From positions 24,106 through 88,105 of the forward strand of contig CAJTOH010000003.1 of assembly GCA_910577685.1 (NCBI GenBank): a DNA stretch of 64,000 nt. Direction: 5' to 3'. The DNA is from an uncultured Dorea sp. (GTDB taxonomy: Bacteria > Bacillota > Clostridia > Lachnospirales > Lachnospiraceae). Position 1 is the first letter of the stretch. Every line of letters begins with the position of its first letter. Below the pieces are notes generated by a model. That model did no database searches, was not told the origin of the DNA, and saw nothing but the letters and a program-made list of their open reading frames with translations. A program made the position numbers and the translations under genes. Positions 15,518 through 24,316 of this stretch are shown here, piece by piece.

Positions 15518-17282
15518 TGTTACGACTGGGAAGATCTATGGGATCAACGGGCCTGTCATCTACCTGAGGGATAAGACGGAGTTTAAGATGTCGGAGATGG
15601 TGTATGTCGGGGAGGAGAAGCTGGTTGGCGAGGTGATTTCCCTTGACAAGGATCTGACGACGATTCAGGTGTATGAGGAGACTTCCGGGCTTCGTCCCGG
15701 CGAGTGTGTGGAGTCTACGGGCGCGGCGGTTTCTGTGACCCTTGCGCCGGGGATCCTGAATAATATTTTTGACGGAATTGAACGTCCGCTGGAGCGGATT
15801 GCCGATGACGGCGGGGCGTTTATTACCAGAGGTGTCTCTGTGGATTCGCTGGATATGGACAGATTGTGGGAGACGCACCTTACTGTTTCCGTGGGCGAGA
15901 TGGTTCACGGCGGGACGGTGATCGCCGAGGTGCAGGAGACGCAGGCGATTCTGCATAAATGCATGGTTCCTCCGGAGGTTGAGGGAACCGTGGTGTCAGT
16001 GGTTCCGGACGGGGATTACAGGATTCATGACCCTCTTGTGGTGCTTGAACTGCCGGACGGCGGCAGGAAGGAGCTTACTATGATGCAGCGGTGGCCGATC
16101 CGTGTGCCGAGGCCTGTGAGCCATCGGTTCCCGGCTACGGCGCCTCTTGTGACGGGACAGCGGATTCTGGATACCATGTTTCCTATCGCGAAGGGCGGGA
16201 CAGCGGCGATTCCCGGCGGTTTTGGAACCGGGAAGACTATGACCCAGCACCAGATTGCGAAATGGGCGGATGCGGATATTATTATTTATATTGGCTGCGG
16301 CGAGCGCGGCAATGAGATGACGCAGGTGTTGGAAGAGTTTTCGGAGCTGGTGGATCCTAAGACAGGGAATCCGCTGATGGACCGGACGACGCTGATTGCG
16401 AATACTTCGAATATGCCGGTGGCTGCCCGTGAGGCTTCGATTTATACGGGACTTACGCTGGCGGAGTATTACCGGGATATGGGATATGACGTAGCGATTA
16501 TGGCGGATTCCACTTCGCGTTGGGCGGAGGCGCTTCGAGAGCTGTCGGGACGTCTTGAGGAAATGCCGGCGGAGGAAGGTTTCCCTGCGTATCTTGCGTC
16601 CAGATTGTCGGCTTTCTATGAGCGGGCGGGCATGATGCAGACTCTGAACGGCGAGACGGGTTCCGTGTCGATTATCGGCGCTGTTTCGCCTCAGGGCGGT
16701 GATTTTTCGGAGCCTGTGACCCAGAATACGAAGCGGTTCGTCCGGTGTTTCTGGGGATTGGATAAGTCTCTGGCTTATTCGAGGCATTTCCCGGCGATTC
16801 ACTGGCTGAGCAGTTACAGCGAGTATCTGAATGATTTGAGCGGATGGTATGCGGATCATGTGTCTCCGAAGTTTGTGGATTACAGGAACCGGATGATGGC
16901 GATCCTGAATCAGGAGAGCAGCCTGATGGAGATTGTGAAGCTGATCGGCGGGGATGTGCTCCCGGACGACCAGAAGCTGGTTCTTGAGATTGCGAAGGTT
17001 ATCAGGCTGGGATTTTTGCAGCAGAATGCATTTCACAAGGACGATACCTGTGTGTCTATGGAGAAGCAGTTTAAGATGATGGATGTGATCCTGTACCTGT
17101 ATAAGACGGCGCGGCATCTGGTGGCGATGGGACAGCCGATGTCGGTGCTGAAGGCTGAGGGTATTTTCGAGAAGGTTATTGCGATTAAGTATGATGTGCC
17201 TAACGATAACCTGCAGTTGTTGGATCTGTATAAAAATGATATTGATGATTTCTATAACCGCGTGATTGCGAAGAACGCATAA
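15510..17282 (+). CDS. ntpA: V-type ATPase catalytic subunit A
   Basis: 590 aa, exactly the family size. The catalytic nucleotide-binding subunit has a P-loop GGFGTGKT (residues 236-243), a non-homologous insertion before it (EVEGTVVSVVPDGDYRIHDP), and MADSTSRWAEALRE. The TTG start at 15510 follows GGGAGG and overlaps the E stop; starting at the ATG-like codon 15441 would add 23 non-conserved residues in another gene. With B it forms the A3B3 head. Confidence 0.95.
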   Translation: MDSVTTGKIYGINGPVIYLRDKTEFKMSEMVYVGEEKLVGEVISLDKDLTTIQVYEETSGLRPGECVESTGAAVSVTLAPGILNNIFDGIERPLERIADDGGAFITRGVSVDSLDMDRLWETHLTVSVGEMVHGGTVIAEVQETQAILHKCMVPPEVEGTVVSVVPDGDYRIHDPLVVLELPDGGRKELTMMQRWPIRVPRPVSHRFPATAPLVTGQRILDTMFPIAKGGTAAIPGGFGTGKTMTQHQIAKWADADIIIYIGCGERGNEMTQVLEEFSELVDPKTGNPLMDRTTLIANTSNMPVAAREASIYTGLTLAEYYRDMGYDVAIMADSTSRWAEALRELSGRLEEMPAEEGFPAYLASRLSAFYERAGMMQTLNGETGSVSIIGAVSPQGGDFSEPVTQNTKRFVRCFWGLDKSLAYSRHFPAIHWLSSYSEYLNDLSGWYADHVSPKFVDYRNRMMAILNQESSLMEIVKLIGGDVLPDDQKLVLEIAKVIRLGFLQQNAFHKDDTCVSMEKQFKMMDVILYLYKTARHLVAMGQPMSVLKAEGIFEKVIAIKYDVPNDNLQLLDLYKNDIDDFYNRVIAKNA

Positions 17283-17296
17283 GGAGGAAGCTGTAC

Positions 17297-18700
17297 ATGT
17301 CTATTGAATATCTGGGTCTCAGCAGTATTAACGGCCCTCTTGTTGTGCTGGAAGGGCTGCAGGGCGCGTTTTTTGATGAGATTGTGGAGTTTGTGGTGGA
17401 AGGCAATACGAAGAAGATGGGACGTATTGTGGAGTTGTATGAGGATAAGGCGATGATTCAGGTGTTCGAGGGAACGGAGAATATGTCGCTTAGAAATACC
17501 CATACGAGGCTTACGGGACATCCTATGGAGGTCGCTGTGTCCCCGGAGGTGCTGGGGCGTACGTTTAACGGCGTCGGAGTGCCGATTGACGGGCTTGGCT
17601 CGATTGGCGCGGCGGAAAAACGGGACGTGAACGGCCTGCCGCTGAATCCTGTGCGCAGGGAGTATCCGCGGAATTATATCCGTACCGGGATCTCTGCTAT
17701 CGACGGGCTGACCACTTTGATTCGGGGGCAGAAGCTTCCGATTTTTTCGGGGAACGGGCTTCCCCATGACCAGTTGGCGGCGCAGATTGTAAAGCAGGCG
17801 TCCCTTGGAGACGGAACGAATGAGAATTTTGCCGTGGTGTTTGGGGCGATGGGCGTTAAGCATGACGTTGCCGAGTTTTTCCGTAAGACTTTCGAGGAGA
17901 GCGGCGTGTCCGACCATGTGTGTATGTTCCTTAATCTGGCGAACGACCCTGTGGTGGAGCGTTTGATTACGCCGAAGGTTGCGCTTACTGTGGCGGAGTA
18001 TCTGGCGTTTGAGTGTAATATGCATATTCTGGTTATCCTGACGGATATGACTTCTTTTGCGGAGGCCATGCGAGAGGTGTCCTCTTCGAGAGGGGAGATT
18101 CCCTCCAGAAAGGGTTATCCGGGGTATCTTTACAGTGAGTTGGCGACGCTTTATGAGCGTGCGGGCATCGTGCAGGGGGCGAGCGGTTCTGTAACCCAGC
18201 TTCCGATCCTGACTATGCCCAATGATGATATTACCCATCCGATTCCGGATTTGACGGGGTATATTACGGAGGGGCAGGTGGTTCTTGACCGGAACCTGCA
18301 CGGGCAGGCGGTCTACCCGCCGATCAGTATCCTGCCGTCGCTGTCCCGTCTGATGAAGGACGGAATCGGCGAGGGGTATACAAGAGAGGATCATCAGGGG
18401 CTTGCGAACCAGTTGTTCTCAGCTTATGCGAAGGTGGGAGAGGCGCGGAACCTTGCTTCTGTTATCGGCGAGGATGAGCTGTCTCCGCTGGATAAGAAGT
18501 ATCTGAAGTTTGGCGAGGAGTTTGAGAAGCATTATATCGGTCAGGGACCGACGGAAAACCGGACGATTCAGGATACGCTGGATCTGGGGTGGCGGCTTCT
18601 GGGCAACTTGCCGAAGGAGGAACTGGATCGGATTGATACGAAGCTGGTTGAGAAGTATTATCCGTATAACGGTATATCGGGCGGGGACGCCATTGTGTGA
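17297..18700 (+). CDS. ntpB: V-type ATPase subunit B
   Basis: 467 aa non-catalytic nucleotide-binding partner of A. The segment where A has a P-loop reads IFSGNGLPHD, as expected for B subunits. Other landmarks: DMTSFAEAMREVSSSRGEIP and YPGYLYSELATLYERAG. A GGAGG site precedes the ATG. It lies 14 bp after A. Confidence 0.95.
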   Translation: MSIEYLGLSSINGPLVVLEGLQGAFFDEIVEFVVEGNTKKMGRIVELYEDKAMIQVFEGTENMSLRNTHTRLTGHPMEVAVSPEVLGRTFNGVGVPIDGLGSIGAAEKRDVNGLPLNPVRREYPRNYIRTGISAIDGLTTLIRGQKLPIFSGNGLPHDQLAAQIVKQASLGDGTNENFAVVFGAMGVKHDVAEFFRKTFEESGVSDHVCMFLNLANDPVVERLITPKVALTVAEYLAFECNMHILVILTDMTSFAEAMREVSSSRGEIPSRKGYPGYLYSELATLYERAGIVQGASGSVTQLPILTMPNDDITHPIPDLTGYITEGQVVLDRNLHGQAVYPPISILPSLSRLMKDGIGEGYTREDHQGLANQLFSAYAKVGEARNLASVIGEDELSPLDKKYLKFGEEFEKHYIGQGPTENRTIQDTLDLGWRLLGNLPKEELDRIDTKLVEKYYPYNGISGGDAIV

Positions 18701-18767
18701 TGAGGTTGTACGGTTTGGTGTGATTGGATATGCTGCTTTGATATTTGGCAGATAAGGAGGGCGGTGT

Positions 18768-19385
18768 ATGGATCCAAGAGAATTCCCTACCAAAGGTAAT
18801 CTGATGCTTGCTAAGAATTCGCTTGCGCTTGCCCATCAGGGGTATGACCTTATGGATAAGAAGCGGAATATTCTTTTGAAGGAATTGATGGAGCTGATCG
18901 ACGAGGCGAAGAATATTCAGGAGGAGATTGATATTACGTTTACCAGAGCGTATTCGTGTCTGCAGCGCGCGAATATTGAGCAGGGGATCAGTAAGGTGCA
19001 GGAGCTTGCGTTTACGGTTCCTATTGAGGAGTCCATCCGTATTCAGGCCAGAAGTATTATGGGGACGGAGATTCCCCATATTAAGTATGATGACAAGCAG
19101 AACGACCTGACTTATGCGTTTGGTACGACGAAGGAGTCGGTCGATATCGCAAGAGAGGCGTTCAGAGCGGTTAAAAATCTTACGATTAAGCTGGCGGAGG
19201 TTGAGAATGCGGCGTACAGGCTTGCGGCGAATATTAAGAAGACGCAGAAGAGGGCGAACGCGCTGAAGAATATTACGATTCCGATGTATAGTAATCTGGT
19301 GTATACGATCAATAATGCGCTGGAGGAGAAGGAACGCGAGGAGTTTACCCGGTTGAAGGTGATCAAGAAGATGCAGGGAAAATAG
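18768..19385 (+). CDS. ntpD: V-type ATPase subunit D (central rotor shaft)
   Basis: 205 aa long antiparallel coiled coil, with the typical opening PTKGNLMLAKNSLALAHQGY and end RREEF-like EEFTRLKVIKKMQ. It drives rotation with subunit F. It is the last gene of the operon, 67 bp after B, and is followed by a terminator. Confidence 0.93.
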   Translation: MDPREFPTKGNLMLAKNSLALAHQGYDLMDKKRNILLKELMELIDEAKNIQEEIDITFTRAYSCLQRANIEQGISKVQELAFTVPIEESIRIQARSIMGTEIPHIKYDDKQNDLTYAFGTTKESVDIAREAFRAVKNLTIKLAEVENAAYRLAANIKKTQKRANALKNITIPMYSNLVYTINNALEEKEREEFTRLKVIKKMQGK

Positions 19386-19404
19386 ATCTTTTGTTTTGTA
19401 GGAG

Positions 19405-19451
19405 AAAGAGTGAAGCCTTTATGGATTGAGTGAAGGCCTCGCTCTTTTTTT
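19405..19451 (+). terminator. Terminator of the V-ATPase operon
   Basis: An imperfect long hairpin (AAAGAGTGAAGCCTT pairing with AAGGCCTCGCTCTTT) runs straight into TTTT. Confidence 0.75.
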
Positions 19452-19458
19452 GCTGGCG

Positions 19459-19487
19459 TTGATTAGTTGGGGAAGGGATGATAGAAT
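19459..19487 (+). promoter_or_regulatory. Promoter of the APH-like gene
   Basis: TTGATT at 19459-19464, 17-bp spacer, TAGAAT at 19482-19487. It overlaps the upstream candidate start at 19478, which argues for the later ATG at 19514. Confidence 0.7.
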
Positions 19488-19513
19488 GGGGTAAAAGAAA
19501 GGTGAATTGGTAT

Positions 19514-20308
19514 ATGGAAGATTGTAGAAAGAAGCTGCTGAATGGGATACCGAACGAAATGCCGCAGGAATTCCGCCGCTTTGCCTCTGCGGCAGATATT
19601 TATGACCGTTCTTGTTCCGCCGAAGCAGAAGTTTATTTTATTGATAAGGGAAATGGGTACTATTTAAAATGTTCGGGCAAAGGCAGGCTTGAAGAAGAAT
19701 ATAAGATGACCGGATATTTTCACTCTAAAGGGATTGGAGCGGAGGTACTGAATTATGTCTCGAACGACAGAGATTGGCTTTTGACAACCGCAGTCGCGGG
19801 GGAGGACGGCGCATATGAAGGATATCTTAGGGATCCCGGACGTTTATGCGATACCATTGCGTACGAATTAAGGAAGCTGCACGAAACGGATTATACGGGC
19901 TGTCCGATCCCGGACAGAACAGAAAGATATCTCGCATTGGCTGAGAAGAATTACCGCACGGGAAACTATGATAAATCTCATTTTCCTGACAGTTTCGGAT
20001 ATCGTTCGGCAAAGGAAGCTTATGGCGTTCTGACTGCGCGAAAGGATGCTCTGCAGAGCAAGGTTCTGCTTCACGGCGACTATTGTCTGCCTAATATTGT
20101 TCTTAATAACTGGAAGTTGTCAGGATTCATTGATGTTGGGAACGGAGGCGTCGGCGACAGGCATATAGATATTTTTTGGGGGATTTGGACGCTTTGGTTT
20201 AATCTGAAAACGAATAAGTATTATGGGCGTTTTCTTGATGCATACGGAAGAGATAAAGTGGACGAATCAATATTGGGAATCGTTGCTGCGGCGGAGGTTT
20301 TTGGGTGA
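19514..20308 (+). CDS. APH(3')-like aminoglycoside/antibiotic phosphotransferase
   Basis: 264 aa, the length of APH(3') enzymes. The kinase motifs are complete: LLHGDYCLPN (catalytic Asp189, Asn194), FIDVGNGGVGDRHIDI (metal-binding Asp207) and Lys52 in YYLKCSG. The C-terminal VAAAEVFG is a plausible natural end. The class phosphorylates aminoglycosides on a hydroxyl, but distant homologues act on other small molecules and the resistance phenotype cannot be inferred. It has its own promoter and sits between the ATPase terminator and an XRE gene; no mobile-element sequence borders it. Confidence 0.8.
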   Translation: MEDCRKKLLNGIPNEMPQEFRRFASAADIYDRSCSAEAEVYFIDKGNGYYLKCSGKGRLEEEYKMTGYFHSKGIGAEVLNYVSNDRDWLLTTAVAGEDGAYEGYLRDPGRLCDTIAYELRKLHETDYTGCPIPDRTERYLALAEKNYRTGNYDKSHFPDSFGYRSAKEAYGVLTARKDALQSKVLLHGDYCLPNIVLNNWKLSGFIDVGNGGVGDRHIDIFWGIWTLWFNLKTNKYYGRFLDAYGRDKVDESILGIVAAAEVFG

Positions 20309-20450
20309 TAATCCAGAAGTAGTTGGAAGTGACGGATGAAAATACGACGCAATGGCATTAGTGTTAAACAAATTTGCGGAAATTCCAAAGTAATTTGCTG
20401 GATATTTGACGCCTGTTTCCGTACACTGGAAGGAAGAGAGGAGGCGGAAT

Positions 20451-20921
20451 ATGCTTGGAGAAAAATTAGCCGCGCTTCGTAAGAAAAATGGTTATAGCCA
20501 GCAGGAGTTGGCGGATAAATTGAAGGTTACGCGGCAGACTATCTCGAATTGGGAATGTGGACAGGGAGCGCCGGCGCTTGATAAGGCGGCGGAGCTTGCA
20601 AAGATCTATGGGGTCAGCCTAGATGATTTGGTGGGAGACGGAGTGGAATTTGTAGTGAAGGAGAGCCGCAAGCCGAATCAGAATATATTAAAATGGCTCG
20701 AGGGGAAATATGTCAGAATCAGTTATTCGGATAAGTTCTGGGATATGGATTTATACGAGGCTAAGAGCGCGGTCAAGGTTCTGGAGGTGACAGAGGGCTG
20801 GATTCGGGTGGAGTATACCCGAACGAAGGATAATTGCCTGATTCAAAAGGAAACAGTGATTAAGTTGATTGACGTGAATGCTGTGGATGGGTTTGAGGTT
20901 GTAGAGGAGGGGAAAGAATGA
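20451..20921 (+). CDS. XRE-family transcriptional regulator
   Basis: 156 aa. Residues 1-65 are a Cro/CI-type HTH (GYSQQELADKLKVTRQTISNWE). The C-terminal half (LEGKYVRISYSDKFWDMD onward) is a small beta-rich domain I do not recognise. The start follows GAGGAGGCGG. Its stop overlaps the next gene's ATG by 4 bases, so the pair is coupled. Target unknown. Confidence 0.85.
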   Translation: MLGEKLAALRKKNGYSQQELADKLKVTRQTISNWECGQGAPALDKAAELAKIYGVSLDDLVGDGVEFVVKESRKPNQNILKWLEGKYVRISYSDKFWDMDLYEAKSAVKVLEVTEGWIRVEYTRTKDNCLIQKETVIKLIDVNAVDGFEVVEEGKE

Positions 20922-21220
20922 ATCTTCTTTTGTTTATTATAATCGGGCTTCTAATCTATATAATTTGTGAAATGAAAAAAGGGGAGGAAAATCAGGGAGA
21001 GCCTTATTGCTCGTTTCGGAAGCGTCTTCCGGATTATCGGGGAAAGACTTGCGAGATTACGGTGAAAGAACCGTTGATGATTGATATTATGTTTTCTGTT
21101 AGGGGGATTTTGGTCGATTTGGATGATGAGTGGGTTATGGTGGAGACGCAGGATAAGAAGAAAAAGTCCATAAAAATATTTCGGGTTGATAACGTCAGCG
21201 GGATTAAGGAGATTGTGTAG
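20918..21220 (+). CDS. Small membrane-anchored protein coupled to the XRE regulator
   Basis: 100 aa. Residues 1-18 form a membrane anchor (MNLLLFIIIGLLIYIICEM), followed by a soluble region with a compact beta pattern (CEITVKEPLMIDIMFSVRGI; WVMVETQDKKKKSIKIFRV) that resembles the beta-rich C-terminus of the preceding regulator. It may therefore be a membrane partner or sensor for the regulator. I know no named family. Confidence 0.7.
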   Translation: MNLLLFIIIGLLIYIICEMKKGEENQGEPYCSFRKRLPDYRGKTCEITVKEPLMIDIMFSVRGILVDLDDEWVMVETQDKKKKSIKIFRVDNVSGIKEIV

Positions 21221-21262
21221 AAAAAAAACGGTGACTGGACAGAGGAGAACTTGTAGTGCTGA

Positions 21263-21295
21263 TAGGAGGTGCCATAAATTGGCACCTCCTATTTT
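21263..21295 (+). terminator. Terminator of the XRE pair
   Basis: A perfect 12-bp stem (TAGGAGGTGCCA at 21263-21274 and its complement at 21280-21291) with a 5-nt loop TAAAT, then TTTT. Confidence 0.85.
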
Positions 21296-21643
21296 CAAAA
21301 TGGGAAAGCGGGCAGGCAATCCCGGAACTGGAAAAGGTGGCGACGCTTAGCGTAATTTTTGACGTTACTACGGATTATCTGTTAAAGGCTTCGGAGATTG
21401 ACGAGTTATCTGTGAAAACGGAGATGTTGGAGAAACAGCAGTAGAAGATGATTATGCAGGAACAGAAGGAACGGAAGATTTTAAAGTGTTATTGTATTCT
21501 CTGGCGGTGTATTTCCTATTTTTTGCAGTGTATGCCATAGGGCATTTTTACTTTGAGATCTGGAATCCGTCTGTGGTTTTTGCAGAATTTTTAATCGCTA
21601 CTGCTATTGCAATCTTTATATGTGTACCTAAGGGCAAACAGTA
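21294..21643 (+). pseudogene. Remnant of an XRE regulator with membrane C-terminus
   Basis: The frame after the terminator reads SKWESGQAIPELEKVATLS then DVTTDYLLK, the second half of an XRE HTH domain, with no first half present. At about 21420 a frameshift is needed to continue into a stretch with two membrane segments (VLLYSLAVYFLFFAVYAIGH; FLIATAIAIFICVP) that ends at 21643. The gene has lost its 5' end and frame. Confidence 0.65.
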
Positions 21644-21686
21644 AGGTTTGTCCGGCTGGGAATGAAGAACTCAAAATTAGGAAGAT

Positions 21687-21719
21687 GAAAACGGGGGCCT
21701 CCGTTCGCAGGAAGCCCCC
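21687..21719 (-). terminator. Rubrerythrin gene terminator
   Basis: On the minus strand, GGGGGCTTCC, 7-nt loop, GGAGGCCCCC (one mismatch), then GTTTTCAT. It lies 8 bp after the rubrerythrin stop. Confidence 0.75.
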
Positions 21720-21727
21720 TGGGGGTT

Positions 21728-22267
21728 CTAATAATTCTCCGCCTTAATCTGGAAATAAGACTGTGGATGCGCACATACCGGACATTTTTCCGGAGCATTT
21801 TTGCCGACTGCGATATGTCCGCAGTTGGAACACTGCCAGATACAGTCTCCATCCTTTGAGAATACAAGGCCGCCTTCAATATTAGAAAGAAGCTTGCGGT
21901 ATCTTTCTTCGTGTTCTTTTTCAATCTTACCAACTTCTTCAAACAGATAGGCAATATCATCGAACCCTTCTTCTTTGGCTTCTTTGGCAAAGGTCTCGTA
22001 CATATCTGTCCACTCGTAATTCTCACCGTCTGCCGCGTCTTTCAAATTCTCAACTGTGGACGGAACAGCGCCGCCGTGAAGCAGCTTAAACCAGATCTTA
22101 GCGTGTTCTTTTTCATTTGCCGCCGTCTCTTCAAAAATGTTGGCAATCTGAACATAGCCATCTTTCTTTGCCTTGGATGCATAGTAGCTGTATTTATTCC
22201 TTGCCTGAGATTCTCCTGCAAATGCTGCCTGCAGATTGGCCTCTGTTTTACTTCCTTTTAATTCCAT
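21728..22267 (-). CDS. rbr: Rubrerythrin
   Basis: 179 aa non-haem iron peroxidase that reduces hydrogen peroxide in anaerobes. The N-terminal ferritin-like domain carries the di-iron ligands (FAGESQARNKY; NEKEHAK; EVGKIEKEHEERY). The C-terminal rubredoxin-like domain has Cys146, Cys149, Cys162 and Cys165 (CSNCGH and CPVCAHPQ). All expected residues are present. It is monocistronic with its own promoter and terminator. A GGAGG site precedes the ATG. Confidence 0.96.
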   Translation of the reverse strand: MELKGSKTEANLQAAFAGESQARNKYSYYASKAKKDGYVQIANIFEETAANEKEHAKIWFKLLHGGAVPSTVENLKDAADGENYEWTDMYETFAKEAKEEGFDDIAYLFEEVGKIEKEHEERYRKLLSNIEGGLVFSKDGDCIWQCSNCGHIAVGKNAPEKCPVCAHPQSYFQIKAENY

Positions 22268-22306
22268 GGTGAATTTCCTCCTCTAATTGTAATAAAATAG
22301 TAACAA

Positions 22307-22342
22307 TTATTGTTATTATAACATGCTTTCGAAAATTTGCAA
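22307..22342 (-). promoter_or_regulatory. Rubrerythrin promoter with PerR-box-like sequence
   Basis: On the minus strand: TTGCAA (22342-22337), 16-bp spacer, TATAAT (22320-22315). The 15-mer TTATAATAACAATAA (22321-22307) overlapping the -10 resembles the PerR box TTATAATNATTATAA with two mismatches. PerR control of rubrerythrin is known in clostridia; here it is inferred. Confidence 0.6.
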
Positions 22343-22400
22343 GGGAATTTTAGATAATTCTATTTCAAAAAATAGAAACTGGAACCGAAGATATTTTATT

Positions 22401-22429
22401 TTGCAATCTAAGGCGATACCCTTTATAAT
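22401..22429 (+). promoter_or_regulatory. Promoter of the GH32 gene
   Basis: TTGCAA at 22401-22406, 17-bp spacer, TATAAT at 22424-22429. Confidence 0.75.
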
Positions 22430-22482
22430 ATTCTCAGCGGCAAAATAAAGCGCAAAGCGCGGCGGGAAAGGAGAAAAGGACA

Positions 22483-24225
22483 ATGGGAAAAATCCATACG
22501 GGAAAGTATAGATGTTTGGAAATATTTTTAAAATCAGCGGATGGAAAACAAGGCGGCCTTAGGCTTCGCGGGGAAAAGGAAGACTGGCGGGAATATCCGG
22601 CCGGGGGCGTCCGGTATGCGTTACATAGAATACCCGTAGAAAATGACTCGGTGTATGAGCTGGAACTTTTGGACTGTGCGGTTAGTATTGCGTATCTGTC
22701 GGGCTCGGAGGATATCATGGATACCGGGGTTCGATTTCTGGAATACGTAAATGGCGGGGAGAACCACAACGAGGAGAGCGGTTCTCTGAGATGTCCGGAC
22801 GGAGATTCTTTGCCTGCGGGAGCCGGGACATGGACGCAGACGCAGGATCTGGGCGCGTGGTACGACACGCCGAATAGGGAGCAGTATCATTTTAACGCGT
22901 ATAAGAACTGGATTAATGATCCCAACGGACTGTGTTATTATAAGGGATATTATCATCTATACTATCAGGCGAATCCCCATAGTCAGGAGTGGGATGTCAT
23001 GTACTGGGGCCATGCGGCGAGTAAGGATTTGGTGCATTGGATTCATTTACCCTATACGTTGCAGCCTCAGGAAGAGATTCTGGCACAAAAGGAGTTACGG
23101 GGCGGCGCTTTTTCCGGCAGCGCCGTTCCGCTTGAGGATGAGATTGTGTTTTATCTGACACGGCATATCGGGATGACGGAGGAGACAAAGGAGAATACGC
23201 GGCAGTACCAGACCATGGTAAAGTCGAAGGACAGCGTCCGTTTTGGAGAAGAGACAAAGATTCTGGCACGGCTAGATGATACGTTTTCCTTTAATAACTT
23301 CCGTGATCCGAAGGTGTACCGGCTTGGCGGCCGGTGGCAGATGGTTGTCGGAACCAAGGTGAATGAGGTTCCGTCGCTGGTTCGCTATAGCTCCGAAGAT
23401 ATGGAGAAATGGGATTATGAGGGCGTACTGCTTGAGGAGAGGACGGAAGGCGTCTATACTTTTGAGTGTCCGGATTTTTTTGAATTGGACGGAAAGTTCG
23501 TGGCGGCGGGCTCGTGGATGCTGTACCGGGACGAGCAGGAGCGGTATCAGCCGACATACTGGTATATCGGAGATTATCAGGACGGCAGGTTCGAGCCGGA
23601 GAGTAAAGGGATTTACGATTTTGGAAGCAATTTTTATGCCGTGCAGTCCTTTGAGCATGAAGGGCGGCGGATCGCGATTGGGTGGACGGCGGATTTTTAT
23701 CAGGAGCATGTGCCTGAGTTAAATGGTTCCTGCGGCGCTATGACCATCCCGAGGGAGCTTTCCGTACGGAACGGGCGTCTGTACCAGAAGCCGGCAGAGG
23801 AGATTTACCGGCTGTGCCGGGAAAATATCTGCGATGGGGCAGGACAGAACCTGTCGTTGGAGCATTTGGAACGGAATTGCTACTATGCAAGGATTGATTT
23901 TTCGGATGAGGTGGATTTCCGGATCATGTTAGGAAGTTCTGATGCGGGAGAAATCTGGCTGGTGCGGGAAGGCGCGCAGGTGCGGATACGGACGGAAGGC
24001 GTCAGGTCTGAGAATGTGAAATTTGTGACGGAGATCCGGGAACTTAGGAAGGCGGAGATCTTCGTGGATAGAAGGCTTGTAGAAGTCTATCTGAACGACG
24101 GAGAGGCCGTGGGGACGAAGCTGTTCTACCGGGATTGCCGTGACGGGATTTTCCGCGCGGAATTTGAGGAAGCTGAGAAGGTTGAACACATTCTGGTTTG
24201 CCGGATGGACGGGATTTGGAAATAG
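22483..24225 (+). CDS. GH32 beta-fructosidase (sucrose-6-phosphate hydrolase/levanase type)
   Basis: 580 aa, no signal peptide, so intracellular. The five-blade propeller holds the three catalytic residues: nucleophile Asp146 in WINDPNG, transition-state Asp275 in FRDPK and acid/base Glu328 in FECPD. A C-terminal beta-sandwich follows from about residue 440. An extra N-terminal region of about 120 residues precedes the catalytic motif; typical sucrose-6-P hydrolases have only about 30-40. It probably hydrolyses terminal fructose from sucrose, its phosphate, or imported fructo-oligosaccharides. It is monocistronic; no PTS or fructokinase is adjacent. A GGAGA site precedes the ATG. Confidence 0.9.
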   Translation: MGKIHTGKYRCLEIFLKSADGKQGGLRLRGEKEDWREYPAGGVRYALHRIPVENDSVYELELLDCAVSIAYLSGSEDIMDTGVRFLEYVNGGENHNEESGSLRCPDGDSLPAGAGTWTQTQDLGAWYDTPNREQYHFNAYKNWINDPNGLCYYKGYYHLYYQANPHSQEWDVMYWGHAASKDLVHWIHLPYTLQPQEEILAQKELRGGAFSGSAVPLEDEIVFYLTRHIGMTEETKENTRQYQTMVKSKDSVRFGEETKILARLDDTFSFNNFRDPKVYRLGGRWQMVVGTKVNEVPSLVRYSSEDMEKWDYEGVLLEERTEGVYTFECPDFFELDGKFVAAGSWMLYRDEQERYQPTYWYIGDYQDGRFEPESKGIYDFGSNFYAVQSFEHEGRRIAIGWTADFYQEHVPELNGSCGAMTIPRELSVRNGRLYQKPAEEIYRLCRENICDGAGQNLSLEHLERNCYYARIDFSDEVDFRIMLGSSDAGEIWLVREGAQVRIRTEGVRSENVKFVTEIRELRKAEIFVDRRLVEVYLNDGEAVGTKLFYRDCRDGIFRAEFEEAEKVEHILVCRMDGIWK

Positions 24226-24233
24226 AAGATTCA

Positions 24234-24301
24234 GGGGGTTGCTGCGAAATAACCGTTATACGCTATATACGGCGTATAAACTGCATTTCGCAGCAGCCCC
24301 C
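24234..24301. repeat. Dispersed hairpin element, variant type
   Basis: Ends GGGGGTTGCTGCGAAAT and ATTTCGCAGCAGCCCCC pair over 17 bp with one wobble. A second inner hairpin (GTTATACGC/GCGTATAAAC) fills the middle. The outer GGGG-TTGCTGC resembles the other hairpin elements in this window, but the interior differs. It sits between convergent genes, 9 bp after the GH32 stop. Confidence 0.75.
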
Positions 24302-24316
24302 GATCTGTTTTGTGGT

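Noticed and set aside
15996..17117. 373-codon minus-strand frame within V-ATPase subunit A
   Set aside because: Antisense shadow of the catalytic subunit with an Arg/His-rich artefactual composition.
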